Of a stretch of 64,000 nt of DNA, positions 43,259 through 51,453 are shown piece by piece. A program made the translations under genes and the position numbers. Each line of letters opens with the position of its first letter. The stretch's first letter is position 1. The notes beneath the pieces were generated by a model, which saw only the letters and a list, made by a program, of their open reading frames with translations, did no database searches and was not told the origin of the DNA. This DNA comes from Diplonema papillatum. Its lineage: Eukaryota; Euglenozoa; Diplonemea; Diplonemida; Diplonemidae. The stretch is taken from positions 62,001-126,000 of the forward strand of contig JAPJBO010000231.1 in assembly GCA_030068145.1 (NCBI GenBank), written 5' to 3'.

Positions 43259-43747
43259 ATGGCGGAGTCGGGGAGGGTGCCAGCGCCCGTGGCGCAAGCG
43301 TTCAACAAGAAAATGACCCACTTTGTAGTTGTATTGGGTCCTCCTCCTCCTCAAGCCTCCGTCGAAATAAGCTCGAGTACTTTTTGAGTTGACAGGGGCA
43401 GCAGTCAGTTCCGAGACTGACAGGTGACGTCTGATGCAGCTGTTGTATGGAATCGTGCACTCCGCCGGCAGGCGCCGGAGGCGACGACTTCCTGCTCGCC
43501 CAGCGCGCGACCACGGAGCACGCGCTCGCGGCTTACCGGGCAGCCGGGCAACGGGCGAGGCCTGGGCAACGCATCGGGGAAAGGGGACAGCGGCTGCCGA
43601 CGAGACAACCAACCGCAGAACACATCACGGGCGCGTCGTACACCGTGTCTGCGGGAGACAGGCGGGTGGAAGGGGTGCCCGTCCGCGCCCTCTGGCTTCG
43701 TGGAGGCTATCGCTGATGGGGCCCCGCTGAGGTCGGTACAAAAGACA
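43259..43747 (+). pseudogene. Introner-broken tandem copy of the 44.0-kb gene
   Basis: ATG 43259 opens MAESGRVPAPVA, matching MAGSGGVPAPLA of the downstream gene. The frame is then interrupted by an introner right half (43306) and resumes at GDDFLLAQRATTEHALAAYR (43475), which equals GDDDWLLAERATTEHALAAYR in the paralog. After AAYRAA, small indels shift the frame twice. Similarity returns as GASYTVSAGDRRVEGVPVRA and PSGFVEAIADGAPL, and ends where a reverse introner starts (43748). Even if both introners were spliced out, the indels would prevent a full-length protein. The shared upstream sequence (GCAGCTTGGCTCAAA versus GTAGCTTGGTCAAA) shows that the promoter side was also duplicated. Confidence 0.75.
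43306..43390 (+). repeat. Introner right half inserted in the first exon
   Basis: GCAAGCGTTCAACAAGAAAA, GACCCACTTTGTAGTTGTAT and a CCTCC-rich tract to GCTCGAGTACTTTTTG. It begins exactly where the intact paralog reads GCGCGGCTTCTCC, so the boundary falls at the GY of the splice-donor-like GYAAGCG. Confidence 0.75.
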
Positions 43748-43935
43748 TACTCGAGGGACTGCCTTGTGCTTCTTTCGGTGGAGGCTAGAGGGGGAGAAAA
43801 CCAATACAACTACAACGCGGGTCTGTTTTGGCACGTAACAAAAACCATCGCGCCTGTTCTCTTTGTTGAACGCTTATGCCAGTCACTAAACCGAGACTTG
43901 GCTGCGTTTCGTGTGGGCAACTACACATCTTTTTG
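43748..43935 (-). repeat. Introner-like element, reverse copy with small insertion
   Basis: On the plus strand it runs from ATACTCGAGGGACTGCCTTG to CACTAAACCGAGACTTGGCT and GCGTTTCGTGTGGGCAACTA, with about 32 bp of extra DNA (CACGTAACAAAAACCATCGC) in the middle. It truncates the pseudogene copy and lies just upstream of the intact gene. Confidence 0.75.
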
Positions 43936-44002
43936 ACATTTTGCAAACTCGCAGCCTCGTCATGTGCAAAACGCACCTCTTCTCGTAGCTTGGTCAAAAC
44001 AT

Positions 44003-45871
44003 ATGGCGGGGTCGGGGGGGGTGCCCGCGCCCTTGGCGCGGCTTCTCCGGAAGATAGGCGCCGGCGACGACGACTGGCTGCTCGCCGAGCGCGCGACGAC
44101 GGAGCACGCGCTCGCGGCGTACCGGGCAGCGGCGGGCAGTGAGAGCGAGGCCTGGGCGGGGATCCGGCAGAGCATCGCGGCGGGCCGCCCGGCATCCGCC
44201 GCCGCCCGGGAAAAGGGGACGTCGGCTGCCGATGAGTCAACAGAGGGGGCAACCGACGGCAGGACGCACCACGCGCAGGGCGCGTCGTACGCTGTTTACG
44301 CCGAAGCCAGGCGGGAGGAAGGAGTGCCCGTCCGCGCCCCTTCTGGCTTCGAAGAGGCGCTCGCCGCCCCCCCGCTGGAGCCGGCGCAAAGCCGGCCCAC
44401 CCAAGCCTTCGCCGACGCGGTGCTACTCGCGCGGGTGTCCGGCGACGAAACCCTGCACCTGTACCTCGACGCCGACGAGCCGGCCGAGGAGGGCCCTACC
44501 GCCGGCAACGGCGGCGGCGGCGCGGCGCAGCCGCCCCGGTTGTTCCTCGCCCGCACCTCGCGCGCCGCAGCCGCTCCTTCGGAGACCGTTCGCGTGACCC
44601 GCGTGCTGCTCGTCGGGCATTCTCCGAGGGGGGGGGAGGAGGAGAAGGAGGAGGAGGAGGAGGAGAAAGACCGCAGCGGCACCGGCGGCGACTCCGCGCA
44701 CTCGGACGCGGACGGGTCTCTTTTTTCGTCCAGCGACCTGGACGACGACGAGGCGTGGCTCGAGGCCGGCGGCGTCGAAAACCGCAGGGCGAAGAGGAAA
44801 AACAAAAAGACCCCGCCGCCCCGGCAGCACACCCCCCGCATCGCGAAGGTCTACATACCCGAAGCCGCGGTGGAGTTCGACCCTGGGGCCGGAAGCTGCG
44901 CGTCGAAGCGGGACTGCGAAGGAGACGAGGAGGGCGGCGGCGGCCGGCGGCCGCTCTGGCGCGAAGTCGCCGAGCCGGCGCAGGGGCACGGCCGCCGGCG
45001 GGCCCGGGAGTGCCTGGCGCTGCTGCGGGGCTTGTGCGTGTGCGCGGGGGCCGCGCACAACTTGCCGGCGGCGCTCGCGGCGGGCTGCGAAGCGCGCGGG
45101 AGGGCGCCCGTCCGCGTCGCGGGCCGCGCGCGGCCGGCCGACGCGTCCGACGACGAAGCCACGCTCGAGTTCGGCGTTTCGCCGCAGCAACCGCGAGACG
45201 CTTCCGCCGCAGCACCCTCCCTCACCGCTGTGCTGGGTCCCGGCGACCCGGAAACGGTGGCGTCGATCCTATACGACGGCGCCGGCACGCTTACCGTCCC
45301 ACAGCGCTCCATCACCGTCACGTTCCCCCCCGCCCGGGAGCACGCGGCTTTATACAGCCTGACAGTCGCTGTTCGGTATCTCACCGAAACAGTTGGCGTC
45401 AACTTGGAGCACACTCTGCTGACCCGCGCGGCGAATCCCGTGTCGTATGCTGCGTACGTTGCCGTGCTGCCGACCGCGGCGCAGCCGGCAAGACTCTTTT
45501 GGCTTGAGCGGGACGCCGCCGACGCCGCGGCCTGCCATTTGGTGACCAACACCGCCGGGAAGCGGCCGCAGCGTGTAACGTGCATGCTCGTCGACGGCGG
45601 CGCGAGTGTCATCCTGCCTCTCCTTAGCGTCGGGTTTGAGGTGTGCCTTGCGTTCCAGTTGCCCCCGCCCCCCGGAAGCAAAATGTGCGCGTTCCTCGAC
45701 GAGTACAGAGCAGCCCCGCCCCTGCATGGAGCCGCAGGGTGCAGGAGGCCCTGGCACTTCATACACAAGGCACTCCTCGCAGTACGGAGGTCGCGGTATC
45801 CGCAAAGCGCTCCACTCGCGCAAAACTACCGCAGATACGATCCGCATACTAGTTTCCGATACCTTAAATAA
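44003..45871 (+). CDS. Large GC-rich protein of unknown function with a captured C-terminus
   Basis: 623 residues from ATG 44003 (the frame extends upstream without an ATG). The N-terminal 140 residues are Ala-rich helical (ERATTEHALAAYRAAAGSES). Residues 140-300 are disordered, with acidic runs (EEKEEEEEEKDRSGTGGDSA) and a basic patch (KRKNKKTPPPRQHTP). Residues 320-560 look folded (RRARECLALLRGLCVCAGAA, RSITVTFPPAREHAALYSLT, TCMLVDGGASVILPLLSVGF). The last about 60 residues come from a segment duplicated from the next gene (LDEYRAAPPLHGAAGCRRP) but frameshifted by a 2-nt deletion, so the tail is chimeric. No known family is recognised. The upstream tandem copy at 43259 is broken. Confidence 0.65.
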   Translation: MAGSGGVPAPLARLLRKIGAGDDDWLLAERATTEHALAAYRAAAGSESEAWAGIRQSIAAGRPASAAAREKGTSAADESTEGATDGRTHHAQGASYAVYAEARREEGVPVRAPSGFEEALAAPPLEPAQSRPTQAFADAVLLARVSGDETLHLYLDADEPAEEGPTAGNGGGGAAQPPRLFLARTSRAAAAPSETVRVTRVLLVGHSPRGGEEEKEEEEEEKDRSGTGGDSAHSDADGSLFSSSDLDDDEAWLEAGGVENRRAKRKNKKTPPPRQHTPRIAKVYIPEAAVEFDPGAGSCASKRDCEGDEEGGGGRRPLWREVAEPAQGHGRRRARECLALLRGLCVCAGAAHNLPAALAAGCEARGRAPVRVAGRARPADASDDEATLEFGVSPQQPRDASAAAPSLTAVLGPGDPETVASILYDGAGTLTVPQRSITVTFPPAREHAALYSLTVAVRYLTETVGVNLEHTLLTRAANPVSYAAYVAVLPTAAQPARLFWLERDAADAAACHLVTNTAGKRPQRVTCMLVDGGASVILPLLSVGFEVCLAFQLPPPPGSKMCAFLDEYRAAPPLHGAAGCRRPWHFIHKALLAVRRSRYPQSAPLAQNYRRYDPHTSFRYLK

Positions 45872-46275
45872 TCCTTTTTCGACAACGGTCACCCGGATAA
45901 CTTTAAAACTCTAAAACAGCTGCCGACACCAGCGGCCCCTGTCCTCGGCGCGCTGCGGGTTCTCGCGGAGCGGGCGTCGTGCGAGCACAACTTCCCTGAA
46001 AGCCTGGCCGACTCCGTGACCCGCCGGCTGAAGGGCCACGAGCCTTCCGACCAGGACTGGACGGAAAGTCTGGCGTACCACGACCCCCTGCGCCTCCTCC
46101 GCCACAACGACCCGCGCGCCTCGTTCCCCACCTACGCAGCATTCCTCGACGAGTACAGAGCAGCCCCGCCCCTGCATGGGGCCGCAGGGTGCAGGAGGCC
46201 CGGACACTTCATATACAAGGCACTCTCCTCGCAGTACGGCGAGGCAGCGGTGTCCGCGAAGCGGTGCAAAAAGAT
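45684..46275 (+). repeat. Direct duplication linking two neighbouring genes
   Basis: TTCCTCGACGAGTACAGAGC, GGGTGCAGGAGGCCC and ACTTCATA(C/T)ACAAGGCACT occur at 45692-45790 and 46142-46240, at least 95% alike. The first copy lacks CT after GCACT, which shifts its frame. It is a recent exon-fragment duplication of about 100-130 bp. Confidence 0.9.
45833..45918 (+). promoter_or_regulatory. TTTAAA leader module, type 1, between two genes
   Basis: CCGCAGATACGATCCGCATA, TTTTTCGACAACGGTCACCC, GGATAACTTTAAAACTC and TAAAACAG match 38456-38580 in order. The first bases overlap the 3' coding end of the upstream gene. The module ends two bases before the open frame of the next gene. Confidence 0.55.
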
Positions 46276-47758
46276 GGCCGACTCCCTCTTCCGCTACGCC
46301 GTCGGCTCGCGCGTCGAGGTCGCCGCCGAAAGGCAAGCCGCGCCCGGCGGGCGGCGGAAGGGCCGGAAGCGGCCGATGTGGCTGCCAGCCGTCGTTCTGC
46401 ACCGGCGCAAGCTGCCGCCGACGCGGGCGCTCGCGCACGGCGCCGGAGGCGACCTGGATTCCGAACGCGGAAGAGCGAAAGACTCCCGCGAAACGACGCG
46501 TCCGACCGCTGATACCGCCAGCGGGCGCTGTGGCTCCGAAGGAGGGCTGGATTCCGAGCGCGGCGGAGAACGCGGAATGGCAGAAAACCCCCGCGAAACG
46601 AGTCCGACCGCCGGCGGGCACTGTGGCTCCGAAGGAGTGCTGGACTCCGATCGCGGCGGAAATCGCGGAATGCCGGGAAACCCCCGCGAAATGAGTCCGA
46701 CCGCACATCCCGCCGACAGCCACCGCGACTCCGAAGGAGAACCGGAAAAACGCGGCGCATCGGAATCGGCGCTCGAAACGCGCGAAAACGAGCCCAAAGG
46801 GGACGATGCGGCCGGAACCCCGAAAGCCGCGTCTCCCGCAGCGCCCGCCGCGGAAGAAAGCGGCGTGGGGGGTGTCGAGCTGGGGGAGGCCGAGGCGCGG
46901 TTCGAGGGCCACCTGTCCGACACGGATGACGAGGAGTATACGGTCGAAGTGCCCGCGGCGGGCGGGGCGGCGTGGCCGGGGCTACGGCGGCGGCACCTGC
47001 GGCCGGCCGCGGCGCGCGCCGGGGACCCCGCCGACTTGGTCGGAAAACTCGACGCCTCCGTCACGCACCTCGGCACCATACCCGCCCGCGTCTTCAACCA
47101 GCGCCACCGTGACGCACTCGAAGCCGGCGATCCCGAACTGTTCCCACTGACCGTTCGGTACGAAGGGACTGCGGATCGTGCAGTCCCTGTCGAGCCGAGT
47201 GCGGTGTGCGTGACCGTCACGTCGGTGCATTGCAAAAGCGAGGAAGTGTCTTCTATCGATGGCGTGTACCACCGCGTAGAAAAGGAGCCACATTGGTGCG
47301 ACAAGCCGGACGAAGGAGTTGACGATGAGTCAGCAGCGGTGTTCGTGTCTGCAGCTGACGGCTCGAAACGATTCACCGCCTCGTCCGGCTACTGGGCCCT
47401 GCACGAAGGGGACGACTACACCATCCGGTCCAAGCGGCCTGCTACCAGGGAGCCGACCCCGTGGGCTGTCAGCCGTTGGCTGTTCTCCGATGAGAACCCG
47501 TACCACGCGGACTGGTGTCCTGCCGCCGGCACTTCCGTTTCGGTGCGCGGCGTGCGCGTGCGGAAGGCTCGCGACGCGGCTTTGAATCTTTCTTTCGATG
47601 AGCACGACGTGCTGCGCCTTGCGGACGGGCCGGTGCCCCTTCTTGACCTCGTCGCCGGTATGCGGTTGACTCACGTTGATGAGACGCGCGTCAAAACAGT
47701 GCAAGACGTCCGGCTGGCCACCCGAAGACCCGATTGCGTTACCCTCCGCTTCAAGTAG
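45920..47758 (+). CDS. Repeat-containing protein with C-terminal PDZ-like domain
   Basis: The frame is open from the end of the leader module. The first in-frame ATG is at 46272 (MADSLFRYAVGSRV), but similarity to the duplicated segment (LDEYRAAPPLHGAAGCRRPG) shows that coding begins earlier. A missing 5' exon, or an AG acceptor at 45919, is likely. Residues after the first 190 carry about three Ser/Arg/Glu-rich repeats (LDSERGGERGMAENPRETSP). Then follow an acidic linker (LSDTDDEEYTVEVP) and a W/Y-rich module (SSIDGVYHRVEKEPHWCDKP, TASSGYWALHEGDDYTI). The C-terminus, PLLDLVAGMRLTHVDETRVK and TVQDVRLATRRPDCVTLRFK, matches the second half of a PDZ domain, a peptide-binding scaffold module. The function is otherwise unknown. 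Confidence 0.6.
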   Translation: MPTPAAPVLGALRVLAERASCEHNFPESLADSVTRRLKGHEPSDQDWTESLAYHDPLRLLRHNDPRASFPTYAAFLDEYRAAPPLHGAAGCRRPGHFIYKALSSQYGEAAVSAKRCKKMADSLFRYAVGSRVEVAAERQAAPGGRRKGRKRPMWLPAVVLHRRKLPPTRALAHGAGGDLDSERGRAKDSRETTRPTADTASGRCGSEGGLDSERGGERGMAENPRETSPTAGGHCGSEGVLDSDRGGNRGMPGNPREMSPTAHPADSHRDSEGEPEKRGASESALETRENEPKGDDAAGTPKAASPAAPAAEESGVGGVELGEAEARFEGHLSDTDDEEYTVEVPAAGGAAWPGLRRRHLRPAAARAGDPADLVGKLDASVTHLGTIPARVFNQRHRDALEAGDPELFPLTVRYEGTADRAVPVEPSAVCVTVTSVHCKSEEVSSIDGVYHRVEKEPHWCDKPDEGVDDESAAVFVSAADGSKRFTASSGYWALHEGDDYTIRSKRPATREPTPWAVSRWLFSDENPYHADWCPAAGTSVSVRGVRVRKARDAALNLSFDEHDVLRLADGPVPLLDLVAGMRLTHVDETRVKTVQDVRLATRRPDCVTLRFK

Positions 47759-48761
47759 GAGTAGCTCTTCAGAGTCACGCTACTCCGTCAACACACCGCA
47801 TCCCTCGGCCCGGTGCCAAGCGACCCTCTGGACTGTCGTGGTAGGGTCTGGTGCCCGTCTTTCTATAGCACTTCAGTAGTGTTGCGCGCGGACTACCGTC
47901 GGCGCTTCCATTAACGGTCCCTACCTTGCGCGGGCTGAGAGCTTGCGATGGCAGCATGCAACTCCTTACGAAGGAACCAAAGCTCGGCACGCGCTAGCCA
48001 CTGTCTTGCTCGTTGTGCGGATCACTCAATAGGCTTGCTTGCTACCTCCAATCACGTTGCACCTGCTCCACAGTGAAGCCCCGGATGCGAACTACTGCTT
48101 CCTGTGCCAAACAAGTCCCTCTCTCTTCCATATATTCTCCTCAATCTCTTGCTTCCAACAGACTGGACTTCCACACTTCTAGACTCTAGACCTCCGGGAC
48201 TCTAGATTCTAGACTTCTAGACCCCTGACCTCTGGACTGGACCTCACGGCGTGGTAGAGCATTATCGTGCGGCATTCGGCTCTCATTTTGCCCCCTCCAT
48301 TTGCTTTGCCTCGGATATTGTCGCCGTGCCAATGGCGATCTTATGCCCACTCTGCCCTGCGGTTGACCGTCTTCACGGGCTCGCCTAGCATGATGCTACG
48401 TTTTGAAAAGCCGGGAGCCACTGATTCATGGAGGACCGCGGTTCTGCGCAGTACGTGAAGGTTAACTCCAGTGTTGCAGGCTTTCTCCAAAAAAAAAAGG
48501 AGGTGTCGCTTCTCGCTGCCTGATCCCCGTGTTTTGATGGTTGCTCAGAGCTCCTGACCTGGAAAAAGGAACAGGGTAAATTCGAGTGGGAAACGATCAA
48601 CCGGCACGCACGACATAACGGAGTGCCCGTCTGTTTCTTCTTAACGCACAGAACGAAGTCCATGCAGCGAACAAATACCCGGCCTTTTCTCAGGGGTGGG
48701 TGCTATACGTGGGGGGTGGTCTGGTCGACTGGTGTGGAACGCGGCGGGAGTATCGACAAAG
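47759..48761. other. Intergenic, no gene seen
   Basis: It contains a short irregular TCTAGAC-type repeat at 48176-48235 and no plausible ORF. Confidence 0.45.
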
Positions 48762-49025
48762 ATGGTGGCGGCCACTGCGGTGATAACGATCAACGGCAAG
48801 CAGGTTAAGCGGGAAGAAGTTGCCGTCGGAGACCTGCTGCCAGGCAGCGCTCGGGACGCAGTGAAGACCCTTCAGAAGTGGGCGGGGCAAGCCTTTGCGG
48901 AAATGATCCAAGAGTCGACAGGCGCCGGCGCTGCCGCTGCTCCAGAAGAAAACGAGGACATGGGCGACGTTGAAGAGTCGGAAGAAGAAGAGCCTGTGGC
49001 AAAGAAGCCCAAGCGGGACAGCTGA
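48762..49025 (+). CDS. Small protein with acidic tail and terminal NLS
   Basis: 87 residues from ATG 48762. The N-terminal half is compact (TAVITINGKQVKREEVAVGD, LLPGSARDAVKTLQKWAGQA), with a probable helix. The C-terminal half is acidic (EENEDMGDVEESEEEE) and ends KKPKRDS, a nuclear-localisation-like cluster. The layout of a small folded start, acidic stretch and KRPK-type end recalls the KEOPS subunit GON7, but no residue-level match was established. It is intronless and GC-rich with a sharp stop. Confidence 0.55.
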   Translation: MVAATAVITINGKQVKREEVAVGDLLPGSARDAVKTLQKWAGQAFAEMIQESTGAGAAAAPEENEDMGDVEESEEEEPVAKKPKRDS

Positions 49026-50264
49026 GACAGGCACACAAACGATTGGAACCGTCGTTGTCCAACTGGGCCCAAAGGACACGTTCCCCGCGTAGGTGGTCGC
49101 CGGTTTAATGAGCCGACTGCGGACCTCCTGTGACATCTACTTGGAGGCTTGGGCCCCGTGATCCTTCCAGAACTGCACCGCGGTCTTCGTTATTTTATTG
49201 CGCTTACGAAGACGCTGCGCTCTCTTGATCACAGAGAAGAAGAAGGCACGTAGTAAAAGCTCGCTCCAGGGCGAGCTTCGACGGCCGACCGCAGCATGCG
49301 ATCAGTCACTACGGGCTCATGCTCAGCGCAAGTGCCAAGCCCCTTCAGGTACGCCACGCCTTGATGCTTTGGTTCGAGAAATACGGGTCATGTGGGCCAT
49401 GGCTCTGCAGCCCCCTGTTGAACACTGGCCAACAAAGTGGATGCCGCCGTGCCCTGGCCCTCGTCCCGCTTTCATGTTTTCGTGGGATGTGATGGGCTAT
49501 CACTCGGATGTCAGCTCTCGTGTTCATCCACGTCGCCAGTTTTTTGCCCTCCGGAGCCGGGGCACTTGTTTTACGTATCCCCAAACTCATGCAAATTCCA
49601 AGTTTGAGAATGGGTTGAGCGGAATGATTTCCCTGGTACCCTGCCTCGGTCACTCTCAGCTAAAGATCACCTCGGTCTGACGTCTACAGCAACTCGGCAC
49701 TGCATCCGAATGGCCGACCAAAGAGTGACGGCCAGCACAAAATCGGAGCAGCCGTGCAACTCGTGTGAGGGCTTTCCCGCTTTGTTCCGGCGCACTATCA
49801 AAGGTTGAAAGTCGTCGTTCATCGCCCGCCCACCAGCTTTCCGCCGTCAGATGTTTGTACAGGCGCAGCCATGAATGAGGGGCGAGACTTCGGCTCTCTA
49901 GGACGCGACGCACAAATGCTCGGGCGTCCGCGACTGACTGGCCCGTAACCCCTCTATCCTCTTGTTGGGTCGAAGCACGTGATCGACCGGTTCCCTTGCC
50001 TGTTTTCCATTTTCTGCTCTTTTTATCAAAGTGCTACCATTACAAAGGGCGTTCGGCTGAGTTCGTAAGACAATCAGGCAGTGTTTGGTCGTGCTTCAAC
50101 ACGTACGCGCGAAAACTGAATTGGCAGCTTGCACGTGCTTCACCACGTGCGCTTATGTTGAATTCACTCAAACGCGATGGTACGTGGTTGACCGCGGCGC
50201 ACCTGGGGTGAATTCATTGACATACGCGAACTAATTAGGCACTCCCGATTGGTCTTCAACACGT
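49026..50264. other. Intergenic with one dispersed repeat
   Basis: CCTTGATGCTTTGGTTCGAG near 49361, with GTGGGCCATGGCTCTGCAG, recurs at 12258 and 27908. No gene is supported. Confidence 0.4.
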
Positions 50265-51254
50265 ATGAACGAATTGATTGGTCATGTCAATTGTTCATCA
50301 CTTTACCAACCGAAGCGTCCGCTGGGAACGCCGGGGAAGTCACCGTTAGCGAAGACGAAGAAGGCGCACCAACCGGCGTCGGCGAAGCGCTCGTTACTGA
50401 CGAACGACGAGATGCGTGGCGGAGGGAAGACACTCGAAGCGCTGGGGTCTAGGTTGAAGGAAGCGGCGGACGCGATGGGGGCTAGTGTGCAAGAGATTCC
50501 TGGGGACGGTGCCTGCCAGTTCGCAGCGGTCGTGGCCGGGCTGCCGGGATGGTCGGTAGGGGGGCTTCGTGCGCGGGTTGTGGACGCGATGTTGGAGGAC
50601 CCGACGTTCGAGGCTCACTTCGCGCCGTCCGAAAGGTACGGCAGCTGGGAGTTCTACGTGGGGGCGATGCGGGGACCGTACGAGTACGGGGACGAGATGA
50701 CGCTGACGGCAGCCGCAACGGTCACCGGGACGACAATCTGGGTACTGGACAGCAGGAGACCGCACATCCTACGACGGTACGCACCTCGCGCGGGCGCCAC
50801 AGGGGAGCAGGCGGTAGTCACGTATGTACCGGAACACTACGACCGACTCCTACTCCCGGGCAGCGCAATGGCAGAGCTGGCGCGACGTACGGACACGGTG
50901 GAAACTGCGGCATTGCGCATTGGGGACGCGGGGAGGGTCGCGGCGGATGAAAGAGGGAGCGCCGAGTCACGGGAGGTGCCGCCGAAGTGGGATGGCGGAG
51001 TGTTGCAACGAGAGGAAGGGAAGACACTGAAGTTTGGAACGCTGAACATGACCTCGTTGGGGGGAAGGGCACACTTTTTGGACTGTGCCGCGGTAGACAT
51101 CCTGGCGGTGCAGGAGACGCTCTTGACCGAATGGGGTCAGAGGGAATTCGAGGACGGCGTCCGACAAAGCTGGAAGTCGCTGTGGGAGGAACCGTGTCGG
51201 GAACGGCTCGACCGGCAGGGTAACATGCAGGGTCAAAACCTTGTGTCTTTTTGA
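50265..51254 (+). CDS. Truncated LINE ORF: OTU-like protease fused to endonuclease start
   Basis: After a basic linker, residues 70-200 carry an OTU cysteine-protease core: catalytic GDGACQFAAVVAGLPG, helix LRARVVDAMLEDPTFEAHFA, YGDEMTLTAAATVTGTTIWV and the late VTYVPEHYDRLL with the expected His. From residue 255, LKFGTLNMTSLGGRAHFLDC and VDILAVQETLLTEW are the start of an exonuclease-endonuclease-phosphatase (APE-type) domain. This pairing is known in non-LTR retrotransposons of several protists. No reverse transcriptase follows. The frame enters an inverted-repeat element at 51225 and stops. Only the 5' part of the element is present, the reverse of ordinary 5' truncation, so deletion or rearrangement after insertion is likely. 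Confidence 0.7.
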   Translation: MNELIGHVNCSSLYQPKRPLGTPGKSPLAKTKKAHQPASAKRSLLTNDEMRGGGKTLEALGSRLKEAADAMGASVQEIPGDGACQFAAVVAGLPGWSVGGLRARVVDAMLEDPTFEAHFAPSERYGSWEFYVGAMRGPYEYGDEMTLTAAATVTGTTIWVLDSRRPHILRRYAPRAGATGEQAVVTYVPEHYDRLLLPGSAMAELARRTDTVETAALRIGDAGRVAADERGSAESREVPPKWDGGVLQREEGKTLKFGTLNMTSLGGRAHFLDCAAVDILAVQETLLTEWGQREFEDGVRQSWKSLWEEPCRERLDRQGNMQGQNLVSF

Positions 51255-51453
51255 AAATGGCAAAAAAAAAAAATTCCGGAAAAAAATTGGGTTTTTTGAA
51301 TTTTAAAATTTTGGAACAAACTCTGCAGTAATTTTTGAGGAAGTTGAGCAAAAATTTTTTTTTCCAAAAAAAATTTTTTTAACTCTAAAAAATTTAGGGC
51401 TCCATCGGCCCCGCGGGAGCGTTTTAAAAAGACACAAGGTTTTGACCCTGCAT
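51225..51453. mobile_element. 229-bp MITE inserted in the LINE
   Basis: The left end ATGCAGGGTCAAAACCTTGT plus GTCTTTTT is mirrored by AAAAAGACACAAGGTTTTGA plus CCCTGCAT. GGTAA on both sides may be a 5-bp target duplication. The interior is A/T-homopolymer rich with no ORF. Confidence 0.85.

Noticed and set aside
43220-43270. Possible dinoflagellate spliced-leader-like string (TTGGCTCAAAAATGGCGG)
   Set aside because: It shares only TTGGCTCAA with the known leader end, and the paralog at 43985 shows it is simply the 5' flank and start of a gene.
44423-47376. Long minus-strand Arg/Pro-rich frames
   Set aside because: Antisense shadows of two GC-rich plus-strand genes, without domains.
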